A stretch of 64,000 nucleotides of DNA, taken from NCBI RefSeq assembly GCF_904528075.1, contig NZ_LR882035.1, forward strand, positions 806,001-870,000, written 5' to 3'. Of this stretch, positions 54,737 through 63,061 are shown in pieces. Each line of letters begins with the position of its first letter. The first letter of the stretch is position 1. The notes below the pieces were generated by a model that had not been told where the DNA came from, did no database searches, and saw only the letters and a program-made list of their open reading frames with translations. The translations under genes were made by a program, and so were the position numbers. The stretch comes from Agreia sp. COWG (GTDB lineage Bacteria > Actinomycetota > Actinomycetes > Actinomycetales > Microbacteriaceae).

Positions 54737-56008
54737 ATGATGAGGATTGTCACGTGTCTCGACACGGCGGCCGATGACCGGCTCGTACAGGAACTCAGCG
54801 CCGAGGGTCACGACCTCGTGGCCCGCGTACAGACGGCGCACGAGTTGATCGACATCCTCCGCCAGCGACAGCTCGACGGAGTCGTGGTCTCTGCCTCGGG
54901 CAGACAGCTCACCCTCGAGGTGCTTGCAGAGGCCGACGAGGTCGGAATCCGCCTCGTCGCGGTGGCCGAGGACGACGCCGAGCGACGATATGCGCTCTCG
55001 CTGGGGCTCTATGAGGTGGTCGATTCGCACGCGCCGTGGCGCGAGGTGGAGCTGCAACTCCGTGGCGGCGTCGCGATCCCGCGCGAAGCCGCACCGGAGC
55101 GGGGAGCCGGGCGCGTGATCGCCGTCTGGGGCCCTGCGGGAGCGCCGGGGCGATCGACCGTCGCCATCCAGCTTGCTGCGGAACTCGCATTCCGAAGCAA
55201 GAGTGTGGTGCTGGTCGACGCGGACACCTACGGAGGAACCATCGCGCCGGCCCTGGGCATGCTCGACGAGTCACCCTCGTTCGCCGCCGCCTGCCGGCTC
55301 GCCTCCCACAACAGCCTTACGGTGCCTGAGCTCGAGCGCGTGGCATCGCGCTATACGTCACCACACGGGGCTTTCTGGATTCTCAGCGGAATCGGACGAC
55401 CGTCACGCTGGCCCGAGCTCGGGGCCGATCGGGTCACGGCGACGATCGGTGTCTGCCGCGCCTGGACCGACTACATCGTGGTCGATACCGGTTTCAGTCT
55501 CGAGGCCGACGAGGAGATCTCGAGCGACCTCTTCGCTCCTCGGCGCAACGCCGCGACCCTCGCGGCCCTGCGACAGGCCGACCATGTCATCGCGGTGGGT
55601 TCAGCAGACCCGGTCGGGCTGTCGCGTCTTCTCCGCGCGCACGTCGATCTGCTCGAGGCGATCGAGACATCCGAGGTGACCATGGTGGTCAACCGCTTGC
55701 GGGCGAGCGCCGTCGGCAGCAATGCCCGGCACCAGGTGAGGCAGACTCTGCAGCGCTTCGGTGGGGTAGACGAGCCGATCTTCCTACCGCTCGACGTCGC
55801 CGGTGCCGACGCGGCCGTTCTCGCCGGCAAGACGATCATCGACGCAGCTCCGCGATCGGCGATTCGCGCGGGGATAGCCCAGCTGGTAGACGACCGGATC
55901 CTGGCGGCTGACGACGAGCCCCCGTCGCGGCGCGCGGCCAGAAAGGCGGCGAGACAGGGCAGGCCCACGCGCTCTCGGCAGACGCTGCTGCCCCGTCGCC
56001 TAGGCTAA
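54737..56008 (+). CDS. CpaE/TadZ-like P-loop protein (MinD/ParA superfamily)
   Basis: A 423-residue protein. Residues 1 to about 115 resemble a degenerate receiver-like domain (MRIVTCLDTAADDRLVQEL, LDGVVVSASGRQ, GLYEVVDSHAPW). Residues from 127 form a ParA/MinD-like fold: the P-loop reads GPAGAPGRST (132-141), lacking the first (signature) lysine and carrying Arg where the invariant Walker A lysine should be, then VVLVDADTYGG and YIVVDTGFSL. This arrangement matches CpaE/TadZ, which positions pilus machinery at cell poles. The loss of the lysines makes ATP hydrolysis doubtful. The C-terminal tail is basic (RRAARKAARQGR). pdtaS follows 5 bases downstream. Confidence 0.8.
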   Translation: MMRIVTCLDTAADDRLVQELSAEGHDLVARVQTAHELIDILRQRQLDGVVVSASGRQLTLEVLAEADEVGIRLVAVAEDDAERRYALSLGLYEVVDSHAPWREVELQLRGGVAIPREAAPERGAGRVIAVWGPAGAPGRSTVAIQLAAELAFRSKSVVLVDADTYGGTIAPALGMLDESPSFAAACRLASHNSLTVPELERVASRYTSPHGAFWILSGIGRPSRWPELGADRVTATIGVCRAWTDYIVVDTGFSLEADEEISSDLFAPRRNAATLAALRQADHVIAVGSADPVGLSRLLRAHVDLLEAIETSEVTMVVNRLRASAVGSNARHQVRQTLQRFGGVDEPIFLPLDVAGADAAVLAGKTIIDAAPRSAIRAGIAQLVDDRILAADDEPPSRRAARKAARQGRPTRSRQTLLPRRLG

Positions 56009-56013
56009 GGAGC

Positions 56014-57504
56014 GTGTCGACGCTCAGTGATCTCGTACTTGCCCAGGGCCTCTCTTCAGAGGCCGACGTGGAGTGGCTGCACCTGCTCGTCAGCGACTGG
56101 CAGCTGCTTGCAGACCTGGCGTTCGCCGACATCGTGCTCTGGGTACCGACCGAAGACGATTCGTTCCTCGCTGTGGCGCATGCCAGGCCGTCGAGCTCGG
56201 CCACCCTTTTCTACCGCGACTTCGTGGGCCAGAAGATCAAACCGGAGTGGAACACCCAGGTCACCGAGGCCTTTCGCAACTCGGTGATCGTAGATACCGC
56301 CGCACCCGACTGGTACGAGGAGACTCCCACCAGGGTTCGCGCCGTGCCCGTGTTACGACGCCTCGCGCCGAACGACCGCCAGACCACGGATCGCCCGATC
56401 GCTGTCATCACCCGTCACACCAATCTGAGCGAGACGCGCACCCCGAGCCGGCAAGAGCTCACGTTCAACGAGTGCGCCAACGACCTGTTCGCGATGATCG
56501 GCACGGGGGACTTCCCCGACCTGGGCGCGCCGACGGGGCCGCGCCGCGGGGCGCCCCGCGCATCCGATGGCCTGATTCGCCTCGACACCGAGGGCATCGT
56601 CACCTTTGCGAGCCCGAACGGCCTCTCGGCGTTCAACCGCATGGGTTTTCCCGAAGAGCTCGAGGGCCAATCGCTCGCGGAGGTCACGACGACCCTCCTC
56701 GGAGGCAGGCTCGAGGTCGACGAGTCTCTGCCGCTCGTGGTCACCGGGCGGGCGCCGTGGCGCACGGACATCGAGGCCAAGGGCGTGACGGTGTCGCTTC
56801 GCGCCATTCCCCTGCGCCTACAGGGCACCCGTTTCGGGGCGATCGTGTTGTGCCGCGATGTGACCGAGCTGAGGCACACCGAGCGCGAGCTCATCACCAA
56901 GGACGCGACGATTCGCGAGATCCACCACCGGGTGAAGAACAATCTGCAGACCGTGGCGTCGCTGCTGCGCATCCAGGCGCGGCGCACGCACTCCGAAGAC
57001 GCGAAGGACGCGCTGAGCCAGGCCATGCGCCGGGTCGCCGCAATCGCCGTGGTGCACGACACCCTGAGCGAGGGCCTCAACCAGCGGGTCGACTTCGACG
57101 AGGTGTTCGACCGGGTGCTGCTTCTGGTGGCCGAGGTCGCGTCGGCGCACAATACGACCGTGCACCCCAAGTCGAGCGGTAGCTTCGGCATCCTGCCGAG
57201 CGAATATGCCACCCCGCTCGCGCTCGCGCTCACGGAGCTCGTGACGAACGCCGTGGAACACGGGCTCGCGGGACAGGAGGGCCAGGTCGAGATCGTGGCC
57301 ACCCGGTCGGAAGAGCACCTCACGGTCGAGGTGCGCGATAACGGAACCGGGCTGCCCGAGGGCAAGGTCGGTTCTGGCCTCGGCACTCAGATCGTTCGCA
57401 CCCTCATTCAGGGCGAACTCGGCGGCACCATCGACTGGCACACCATGGTCGGTTCCGGCACGGTCGTGACCATCGAGATCCCGTTCCGCTGGCTCACCAA
57501 GTAG
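56014..57504 (+). CDS. pdtaS: Sensor histidine kinase PdtaS
   Basis: A 496-residue cytoplasmic HisKA_2 kinase. The N-terminal GAF-like domain (about 1-150: VSTLSDLVLAQGLSSEADVEWLHLL, then ADIVLWVPTEDDSF) precedes a PAS domain (about 185-285). The dimerisation helix IREIHHRVKNNLQTVASLL carries the phosphoacceptor His304, and an ATPase domain with LTELVTNAVEHGL and DNGTGLP follows. In mycobacteria PdtaS phosphorylates the antiterminator PdtaR and controls redox and copper responses. The GTG start, immediately after AAGGAG, yields the same opening MSTL as the mycobacterial protein. It is convergent with whiB1, exactly as Rv3220c and Rv3219. Confidence 0.94.
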   Translation: MSTLSDLVLAQGLSSEADVEWLHLLVSDWQLLADLAFADIVLWVPTEDDSFLAVAHARPSSSATLFYRDFVGQKIKPEWNTQVTEAFRNSVIVDTAAPDWYEETPTRVRAVPVLRRLAPNDRQTTDRPIAVITRHTNLSETRTPSRQELTFNECANDLFAMIGTGDFPDLGAPTGPRRGAPRASDGLIRLDTEGIVTFASPNGLSAFNRMGFPEELEGQSLAEVTTTLLGGRLEVDESLPLVVTGRAPWRTDIEAKGVTVSLRAIPLRLQGTRFGAIVLCRDVTELRHTERELITKDATIREIHHRVKNNLQTVASLLRIQARRTHSEDAKDALSQAMRRVAAIAVVHDTLSEGLNQRVDFDEVFDRVLLLVAEVASAHNTTVHPKSSGSFGILPSEYATPLALALTELVTNAVEHGLAGQEGQVEIVATRSEEHLTVEVRDNGTGLPEGKVGSGLGTQIVRTLIQGELGGTIDWHTMVGSGTVVTIEIPFRWLTK

Positions 57505-57514
57505 AGGCGCTTCG

Positions 57515-57554
57515 GCGGCTCGCACGCGTCGACAGACAAACGAACGCGAGCCGC
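57515..57554. terminator. Hairpin between convergent pdtaS and whiB1
   Basis: GCGGCTCGC at 57515-57523 pairs with GCGAGCCGC at 57546-57554 across a 22-base loop, 10 bases after the pdtaS stop. A smaller hairpin, TCCGC/GCGGA, follows at 57596-57610. There is no T tract. Confidence 0.5.
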
Positions 57555-57623
57555 TGATTCTCACCGGTCACGGGTAAGGATGACCAGTCGAGAATCCGCG
57601 GCTCGCGGATGCAGTGGGTGACG

Positions 57624-57872
57624 CTAGGAGGCGCGACGCGCGCGGGCGGCGCGACGCTTCAGGGCGCGACGCTCGTCTTCGCTGAGGCCACCCCAGACGC
57701 CCGAGTCCTGACCGGTCTCGAGGGCGTACTGCAGGCAGACCTCGGTGACCGTGCAGCGTGCGCAGACGGTCTTCGCCTTGTCGATCTGGTCGACGGCGGG
57801 GCCGGTGTTGCCGACCGGGAAGAACAGTTCGGGGTCTGCGGTGAGGCAGGCTGCTTTGTCGCGCCAATCCAT
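57624..57872 (-). CDS. whiB1: WhiB1-type iron-sulfur regulator
   Basis: An 82-residue WhiB protein. Cysteines at 9, 37, 40 and 46 (C-x27-C-x2-C-x5-C) bind the [4Fe-4S] cluster, and GVWGG contacts the sigma factor. The C-terminal basic stretch RRALKRRAARARRAS binds DNA. MDWRDKAACLTADPELFFPV is nearly the same as mycobacterial WhiB1, an essential nitric-oxide-responsive regulator, and the neighbour pdtaS confirms the assignment. AAGGAG lies 8 bases before the ATG. The 205 bases upstream are shared with a divergent small membrane protein gene. Confidence 0.95.
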   Translation of the reverse strand: MDWRDKAACLTADPELFFPVGNTGPAVDQIDKAKTVCARCTVTEVCLQYALETGQDSGVWGGLSEDERRALKRRAARARRAS

Positions 57873-58024
57873 GGGGGTGCTCCTTAAAGTGCGGAAGCTT
57901 CGGCTGCCCTACGGGTGTAGAAAAGTGGCATGGCCTAAGATTCGGGTGAAGGTCAGTGGCACAGGGAATGCTGCAGAAAGAAATCTGCATCCACCCACGT
58001 CACTGTGAGCAACATTGACCTCAA

Positions 58025-58038
58025 GTATGGTCGCATAC
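58025..58038. promoter_or_regulatory. Small inverted repeat in the whiB1/membrane protein divergent region
   Basis: GTATGGTCGCATAC contains GTATG and its inverse CATAC around 4 bases. It follows TTGACC (58015-58020) and could be an operator or part of a promoter for the gene starting at 58078. The evidence is slight. Confidence 0.25.
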
Positions 58039-58077
58039 TGGTAGTTGCAAATCAAGACATTTTTAGGGGTAACGGCT

Positions 58078-58518
58078 GTGAGGGAACCGCTGAATTCGAA
58101 GCCAAATCCCGGTGAACATGTGCCGACGGCCACGGTCCGACGGCCGATTCTGCTGCTCGCACTCGCGATCATCCTCGCTCTCGAGGCGCTGCTCTCGACG
58201 GGCGTGACGGTCTGGCTGGTCGTCGAGCTGCTTACCGCCCAAGCTTCGTCGTTCGACTCCGCCATCGGGGTTCTGCTGCTGTCTGCCGGCCTCTCGGTGG
58301 CGCTGTGGGCGATGGTCGCCGGTGTGCTGCGCCGGTCGTCGTGGGTGCGGGGAGCCGCCATCACCTGGCAGCTCATGCAGATCGCGGTGGCGGTCGGCTG
58401 TTTCCAGGGAATCTTCGCCGTTCCCTCGCTGGGCTGGGCCCTGCTGGTGCCTGCGGTCGTCGCCATCCTGCTTCTTATGAGCCCGCCCGTGGTCGCTGCG
58501 ACCCGCCGCGTGTCCTGA
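58078..58518 (+). CDS. Small four-helix membrane protein, function unknown
   Basis: A 146-residue protein. After a short hydrophilic N-terminus there are four membrane helices: ILLLALAIILALEALLSTGV, IGVLLLSAGLSVALWAMVAGVL, ITWQLMQIAVAVGCFQGIFA and LLVPAVVAILLLMSPPVVA. No charged functional motif or known domain is visible. The GTG at 58078 has AGGGG 8 bases upstream; a TTG at 58045 is less likely. Similar genes are found next to whiB1 in Microbacteriaceae, suggesting conserved context. It is followed by an 84-bp near-palindrome before the convergent bcp gene. Confidence 0.75.
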   Translation: MREPLNSKPNPGEHVPTATVRRPILLLALAIILALEALLSTGVTVWLVVELLTAQASSFDSAIGVLLLSAGLSVALWAMVAGVLRRSSWVRGAAITWQLMQIAVAVGCFQGIFAVPSLGWALLVPAVVAILLLMSPPVVAATRRVS

Positions 58519-58569
58519 CCGTCCGCCGCAGAACCGCCCAGTCAGCCATCACCCTTCTCTTTCCTCTCC

Positions 58570-58653
58570 TTCGCGGATGAGGAAGAACTCGCGACTCGCC
58601 GGGCCTTGAGGCCTGAGTGCGCGGCGTGTCGACGAATTTTCCTCATCCGCGAA
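58570..58653. repeat. 84-bp near-palindrome between convergent genes
   Basis: TTCGCGGATGAGGAA at 58570-58584 is perfectly inverted as TTCCTCATCCGCGAA at 58639-58653. The interior remains about 80 percent self-complementary toward a GGCCTTGAGGCC centre, so the whole element can fold as one long hairpin. It could be a bidirectional terminator or a dispersed repeat. Its sequence is unrelated to the 64-bp palindromes at 36781 and 37856. Confidence 0.8.
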
Positions 58654-58689
58654 AGGTGAGGGGCGCGGAGCGGGCGGCGAGCGGACTGC

Positions 58690-59172
58690 TCAGGAGTCGA
58701 GCTTGAGCTTCTTGCGCAGCGAGGCGACGTGGCCCGTCGCCTTCACGTTGTACAGCGGCAGGGTGATCGTGCCGTCTTCGTCGAGCACGAAGGTCGACCG
58801 GATGACTCCGGTCACGATCTTGCCGTAGAGGGACTTCTCCCCCCAGGCCGCGTAGGCGTTGTGCACGCTCTTGTCGGGGTCGGACAGCAGCGGGAAGTTG
58901 AGGTTCTGCTCGTGCTGGAACTTCTTCAGCTTGGCCGGGGCGTCGCGCGAGATTCCCAGGACCTGGTAGCCGCCGCTCTTCAGAGAGTTGATGTTGTCGC
59001 GAAAGTCGCACGCCTCGGTGGTGCAGCCGGGGGTGTCGGCCTCGGGGTAGAAGTACACGATGGTCTTCTGTCCGCGGAAGTCACTCAGCGAAACGGAGTT
59101 GCCATCCTGGTCGGTCAGGGTGAACTCGGGGGCGGGGGCTCCGGCTGTCAGGCGTGCGTCGGTGTCGGTCAT
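58690..59172 (-). CDS. bcp: Thioredoxin-dependent thiol peroxidase (Bcp/PrxQ)
   Basis: A 160-residue peroxiredoxin. The peroxidatic Cys50 is in DTPGCTTEACDFRD and the resolving Cys55 five residues on, the atypical two-cysteine PrxQ pattern. It continues YQVLGISRDAPAKLKKF, PLLSDPDKSVHNAY and VIRSTFVLDEDG. It reduces hydrogen peroxide and organic peroxides using thioredoxin in the cytoplasm. ATG at 59172 has GAGGAGAG just upstream, better than an extended start at 59205. It is oriented away from the tRNA gene. The length matches the family. Confidence 0.96.
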   Translation of the reverse strand: MTDTDARLTAGAPAPEFTLTDQDGNSVSLSDFRGQKTIVYFYPEADTPGCTTEACDFRDNINSLKSGGYQVLGISRDAPAKLKKFQHEQNLNFPLLSDPDKSVHNAYAAWGEKSLYGKIVTGVIRSTFVLDEDGTITLPLYNVKATGHVASLRKKLKLDS

Positions 59173-59239
59173 GGCTCGGCTCTCCTCGGGTGTCGCGGGC
59201 GTCACACGACGCTCTCATCTCATGGTAGTGTTTTCCCTC

Positions 59240-59259
59240 GGCGCGGTTCTTTCCGCGCC
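59240..59259 (+). promoter_or_regulatory. Hairpin in the 5' leader of tRNA-Lys
   Basis: GGCGCGG (59240-59246) and CCGCGCC (59253-59259) form a perfect 7-bp stem with the loop TTCTTT, ending 2 bases before the mature tRNA. It may guide RNase P processing or stop read-through. Confidence 0.45.
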
Positions 59260-59261
59260 AT

Positions 59262-59334
<73 letters not shown>

Positions 59335-59340
59335 CAACCA

Positions 59341-59373
59341 AGCTCGGAATCTCAACAGGTTCCGGGCTTTTTT
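59341..59373 (+). terminator. Rho-independent terminator of tRNA-Lys
   Basis: AGCTCGGAA at 59341-59349 pairs with TTCCGGGCT at 59360-59368 (one wobble) across a 10-base loop, followed by a run of six T residues. It lies 6 bases after the tRNA. Confidence 0.85.
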
Positions 59374-59396
59374 GTTGTGCGGCGATGGGCTCGGAG

Positions 59397-59933
59397 TCAG
59401 CCGACGCGGCGCATGTCCCGCACCGCCAGGTAGAACGCTGGCTCGGTCGGCGTGATGAACAAGAACTGAGCGTCGGCATACCCGAAGGCCAGGGCTGCGA
59501 GGGTGTCGGCCTCGCTCTTGTTTGCCCACAACGTCATCGTGGTCAGCGTGGGGAGTGCCTTCTCCGCACCGAGTTGCTGAACGCCGAAGGATGCCGTGGT
59601 GAGCGAGTCCGGGATTCTGGCGTTGGCCCAGCCCCACATCCAGCTCTCAGCGGCCAGGTTGAGGCTTCCGAGCACGTCGATTGATGCCGCCCACCTGCCT
59701 GAGGGCGTCGTGAAGCCTGCCGCGCCGGCATCAAGATCGAGGGTCCAGCTCTGTAACGCGTCGAGACCGAACTCCGCTGCGGCGCGCGCGTTGGCGGCGT
59801 CGCGTTCGCCCTCGATATGGCTGATCACGGCCGCGATCGCAGCACGGTCCAGCCGCGTCTCCTGAAAAGCCGGGGCCGGGGCCGGGGCTGAGGCTGGATG
59901 GGAGGCCTGCTTGCGTTTTCCGAACAGTGGCAT
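59397..59933 (-). CDS. DUF6882-like protein
   Basis: A 178-residue protein. A basic, Pro/Ala-rich start (MPLFGKRKQASHPASAPAPAPAF) precedes a compact domain. WMWGWANARIPDSLT, then MTLWANKSEADTLAALAFG and FLFITPTEPAFY, match the pattern of DUF6882 proteins, which have no assigned biochemical role. The protein looks cytoplasmic, with no signal peptide. It follows the alpha/beta hydrolase gene on the same strand after 29 bases and ends 20 bases from the tRNA terminator. The two may be co-transcribed. Confidence 0.75.
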   Translation of the reverse strand: MPLFGKRKQASHPASAPAPAPAFQETRLDRAAIAAVISHIEGERDAANARAAAEFGLDALQSWTLDLDAGAAGFTTPSGRWAASIDVLGSLNLAAESWMWGWANARIPDSLTTASFGVQQLGAEKALPTLTTMTLWANKSEADTLAALAFGYADAQFLFITPTEPAFYLAVRDMRRVG

Positions 59934-59962
59934 AGCTGAAATCCTCGCACTGAAGTACGGTG

Positions 59963-60697
59963 TCAGCCGAGCGTGCCCTCGATCGCTTCGGTGATCGCGT
60001 CCCGCATGTCGAGGCTCGAGATCGTCGCCGTGCCGTCTCCGGCCTGCACCCCGTAGTCACCGAAGGAGGCGTGGTTCGCGCCCTGCACCTCGACGAAGGT
60101 GGTGTCGGCGGGAACGGTCTTCTTATTGGCCTGGATCGCGGCTGGCGTGCTCAGGCCGTCGTCGCTGCCCGAGATGGAGACGACGGGGATGTCGGAGTCG
60201 GAGAGGTCGTTCGCGCAGTAGGAGCCGAAGAGAACGAGCCCTCGCACATCCGGCGAATCGGCGTACATGCACGCCTTGACCCCGCCCAGAGAGTGGCCGC
60301 CCACGAACCAGCCGGTCACGTCGGGGGCGAGTGAGGTGAACGCGGAGAGCGGCCGGGTCTCGAACAGCCCGAAATTCAAGAAGGGTCGCACGATCACCAC
60401 GGTGTAGCCGTCGTCGACGAGGCCTGAGAGTTTGTAGGCGTACGCCACCGGCTCGATCTTGGCCCCGGCTATGAACACGAGCCCCTCTCCGTTGTCGTCG
60501 GCGGTCGGGGTGAGCACCACGGTGTCTCGGGAGTAGTCGATGTGAATCGCGGGATCGGCGGCGACCTCGGCAAGGGGCGTTCGCTCGGCCGAGGAGGTGA
60601 CGTTCGCGTAGACCAGGAAGCTGCTCGCGCCGAGTATGAGCGCGGCGACGACGGCCACGGCAGTAGTGCGGAGGATCGAGCGTCGGCGAGGTGTCAT
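59963..60697 (-). CDS. Exported alpha/beta hydrolase
   Basis: A 244-residue protein with an N-terminal signal or anchor helix (RRRSILRTTAVAVVAALILGASSFLVY). The alpha/beta hydrolase core has the nucleophile elbow GHSLGG (Ser136), IPVVSISGSDDGLSTP with the acidic residue, and EVQGANHASFGDY with the histidine, giving a full Ser-Asp-His triad. Related proteins are annotated as alpha/beta hydrolases of unknown substrate; esterase or lipase activity outside the membrane is inferred. ATG at 60697 gives a good signal sequence. It diverges from arfB across 70 bases. Confidence 0.85.
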   Translation of the reverse strand: MTPRRRSILRTTAVAVVAALILGASSFLVYANVTSSAERTPLAEVAADPAIHIDYSRDTVVLTPTADDNGEGLVFIAGAKIEPVAYAYKLSGLVDDGYTVVIVRPFLNFGLFETRPLSAFTSLAPDVTGWFVGGHSLGGVKACMYADSPDVRGLVLFGSYCANDLSDSDIPVVSISGSDDGLSTPAAIQANKKTVPADTTFVEVQGANHASFGDYGVQAGDGTATISSLDMRDAITEAIEGTLG

Positions 60698-60767
60698 GTG
60701 CCCAATTCTGCCGCGTCGGCGAAGGCCGGGGCAGCGCCGGTAGACACCGGCGTGCGAGTCTTGACGC

Positions 60768-61190
60768 ATGGATCTCGAGGTGACGCGCACGCTCGCCATT
60801 CCCGCGAACGAGCTGCGGTGGAAGTTCTCGCGCTCCTCCGGGCCGGGCGGCCAGCACGTGAACACGTCGGACAGTCGGGTGCAGCTCAGCTGGAGCGTGG
60901 CCGAGTCTGCAGCGGTGAGCGAGCAGCAGCGCGAGCAGCTCACCGCACGCCTAGGCCGGCGCCTCGTCGGCGGTGCCATTACGGTGACGGTGTCGGCCGA
61001 GCGATCGCAACTGCGCAATCGCGAGACCGCGCTCGACACGCTCGGCGAGCTCGTTCGCGAGGCGCTGGCGCCACCAGGGCCTCTGCGCAGGGCGACCAGA
61101 CCCACCCGCGGCTCCGCCCGCCGGCACCTCGCGGGCAAGAAGCGTCGCTCCGAGACGAAGCAGCAACGCCAGCGGCCGAGCGCCGACTAG
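60768..61190 (+). CDS. arfB: Alternative ribosome-rescue factor ArfB (YaeJ-type)
   Basis: A 140-residue protein with the release-factor GGQ motif (SSGPGGQHVNT, GGQ at residues 27-29) and the conserved RNRETALDTL. A basic C-terminal tail follows (SARRHLAGKKRRSETKQQRQRP), which in ArfB inserts into the empty mRNA channel of stalled ribosomes. It hydrolyses peptidyl-tRNA on ribosomes lacking a stop codon. Lacking the codon-recognition domains of RF1/RF2, it is correctly placed as ArfB. It is a single plus-strand gene between the divergent hydrolase and the convergent GH15 gene. Confidence 0.94.
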   Translation: MDLEVTRTLAIPANELRWKFSRSSGPGGQHVNTSDSRVQLSWSVAESAAVSEQQREQLTARLGRRLVGGAITVTVSAERSQLRNRETALDTLGELVREALAPPGPLRRATRPTRGSARRHLAGKKRRSETKQQRQRPSAD

Positions 61191-61212
61191 GCCCGAGTCG
61201 GATCTCCCGTGG

Positions 61213-63006
61213 TCAGTTTTCTTCTGTCGTGGGCGGGGAGTGCCGAACGATGGCCTCGGCCGCCCGCACGAGAGCCAGGTGAGAGAGCGCCTGCGGAGTG
61301 TTTCCCATCTGGTGGCCGCTCGCGGGGTCGTACTCCTCTGACAGCAGCCCCACGTCGTTCGTGAACGACACCAGCCTGTCCATCAGCGTGACGGCGTCGT
61401 TCAGGCGGCCGGTGCCGGCCCACTGCTCGACCAGCCAGAACGAGCAGGCGAGAAACGGATGCTCGCCGGCCGGCAACCCGTCGACCGCGCTCTCGGTGCG
61501 GTACCGCATCACGAGCCCGTCGTTCAGGAGGTCTGCCTCGATGGCAGCCACGGTGCCGAGCATGCGCGCATCCGTCGGCGCGCAGAAGCCGCTCTGCGGC
61601 AGCAGCAGCAACGAGGCGTCGACATCGGTGCTGCCGTAGTACTGGGTATACGTACCCCGCTCGGCGTTCCAGCCCTGGGTGTCGATCTCGGTGCGCACCT
61701 CGTCGCGCAGCCGCTCCCAGGTCTCGACGGGGCCGTCGAGGCCGAACTCGCGCACCGCTCGTACGGCCCGATCGAGTGCGACCCAGATCATGACCCGGGA
61801 GTGCGTGAAGTGCCGAAGCTCCCCGCGAATCTCCCAGATGCCGTTGTCTGGCCGCTGCCAGTTCTCTTCGACGAAGGTCATGAGGGCGCGCTGCAGCGGC
61901 CAGCTGAACTCGGTCTCCTCAGCGCCGGCGAGACGCGCCTCGTGCAGCGCCATCATCACCTCGCCGATGACGTCGGCCTGGTATTGCAGGGCAGCGCCGT
62001 TGCCGATGCGCACCGGAGATGCGCCCTGGTAGCCGGGCAGGCTCGTCAGCTCCCTCTCTGGCAGATCGCGCTCGCCCGCGAGCCCGTACATGATCTGGAT
62101 GTCTGCGGGATCTCCCGCGATGGCCCTCAGCAACCAGTCGCGCCAGTTCACGGCCTCGGCGTCGAAGCCGTTGGCGAGCAGCACCTGCAGGGTGAGCGAG
62201 GCATCGCGCAGCCACACGTAGCGGTAGTCCCAGTTACGCACGCCTCCTGGGATCTCGGGCAGCGAGGTGGTAGCTGCGGCGACGATGCCGCCCGTGTCCT
62301 CGTGGGTGAGTGCGCGCAAGACGAGAAGCGAGCGCATGACCGCGTCTGCGTACGGCCCGTCGTGCATGATCGATTTCGACCAGCTCGACCACCACGCCCT
62401 CGTCTCGGCGAGGCGCTCGTCGAAGTCGAGGGCCTGCGGCGGCTGGCGGTGCGAGGGGAACCAGGTGAGCGAGATGTCGACGTGGCTGCCTTCCCGCACA
62501 GCGAACCTGCCCTGGTGCCTGGTGTCTCGGGGGGTGAGGTGCGGTCCTCGCCGCACCAGGGCATCCGGCCCGGCGATGGCCACGAGCTGGCTGTGGCCGT
62601 TCTCTCGCGACTGGCGCACCCAGGGCACGGCGGTCGCGTAGCCGAACCGGATGACGAGCTCCTCGACCATCTCGACGTGGCCGGAGACGGCTCGCACCCT
62701 GCGCAGCACGTCGGCTCGCCTGTCGCCGTGCGGCATGAGATCGATGACCTCGACGACACCGGTAGAGGTGGTCCAGGTCGTGACGAGGATGAAGGTGTCG
62801 CCGTCATAGGCGCGGGTGCTCGTCGCCCCCTGCTCCGCCGGCGCGATGAGCCAGCGGCCGTGCTCCTCGTCGCCCAGCAGCGCGCCGAAGGTGGAGGGGG
62901 AATCGTAGCGGGGGAGGCACAGCCAGTCGATGCTGCCGTCGCGCCCGACGAGTGCGGCCGTGTGGCAGTCACTGATCAGCGCATAATCCTCGATGGCCAT
63001 GCTCAT
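61213..63006 (-). CDS. Glycoside hydrolase family 15 (trehalase/glucoamylase-like)
   Basis: A 597-residue protein. The N-terminal beta domain begins MSMAIEDYALISDCHTAALVGRDGS, then IDWLCLPRYDSPSTFGALLG, the usual opening of actinobacterial GH15 proteins. The catalytic (alpha/alpha)6 barrel carries NWDYRYVWLRDASLTLQVLL with an acidic catalytic region, and later SEEYDPASGHQMGNTPQALSHLAL. Family members hydrolyse trehalose or alpha-glucans; mycobacterial relatives are trehalases. No signal peptide is present, so it is cytoplasmic. ATG 63006 or 63000 starts it; longer readings are unlikely. It diverges from zwf, linking glucose release with the pentose-phosphate entry enzyme. Confidence 0.9.
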   Translation of the reverse strand: MSMAIEDYALISDCHTAALVGRDGSIDWLCLPRYDSPSTFGALLGDEEHGRWLIAPAEQGATSTRAYDGDTFILVTTWTTSTGVVEVIDLMPHGDRRADVLRRVRAVSGHVEMVEELVIRFGYATAVPWVRQSRENGHSQLVAIAGPDALVRRGPHLTPRDTRHQGRFAVREGSHVDISLTWFPSHRQPPQALDFDERLAETRAWWSSWSKSIMHDGPYADAVMRSLLVLRALTHEDTGGIVAAATTSLPEIPGGVRNWDYRYVWLRDASLTLQVLLANGFDAEAVNWRDWLLRAIAGDPADIQIMYGLAGERDLPERELTSLPGYQGASPVRIGNGAALQYQADVIGEVMMALHEARLAGAEETEFSWPLQRALMTFVEENWQRPDNGIWEIRGELRHFTHSRVMIWVALDRAVRAVREFGLDGPVETWERLRDEVRTEIDTQGWNAERGTYTQYYGSTDVDASLLLLPQSGFCAPTDARMLGTVAAIEADLLNDGLVMRYRTESAVDGLPAGEHPFLACSFWLVEQWAGTGRLNDAVTLMDRLVSFTNDVGLLSEEYDPASGHQMGNTPQALSHLALVRAAEAIVRHSPPTTEEN

Positions 63007-63048
63007 GACGCCATCCTGACAGCTTGCTGATGTGGCTCGGCTGACAGC

Positions 63049-63061
63049 TAACCTGATCTTT
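63049..63061 (+). promoter_or_regulatory. -10 box TAACCT, probable leaderless start of zwf
   Basis: TAACCT at 63049-63054 lies 7 bases before the zwf ATG, with no ribosome site in between. Confidence 0.4.
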
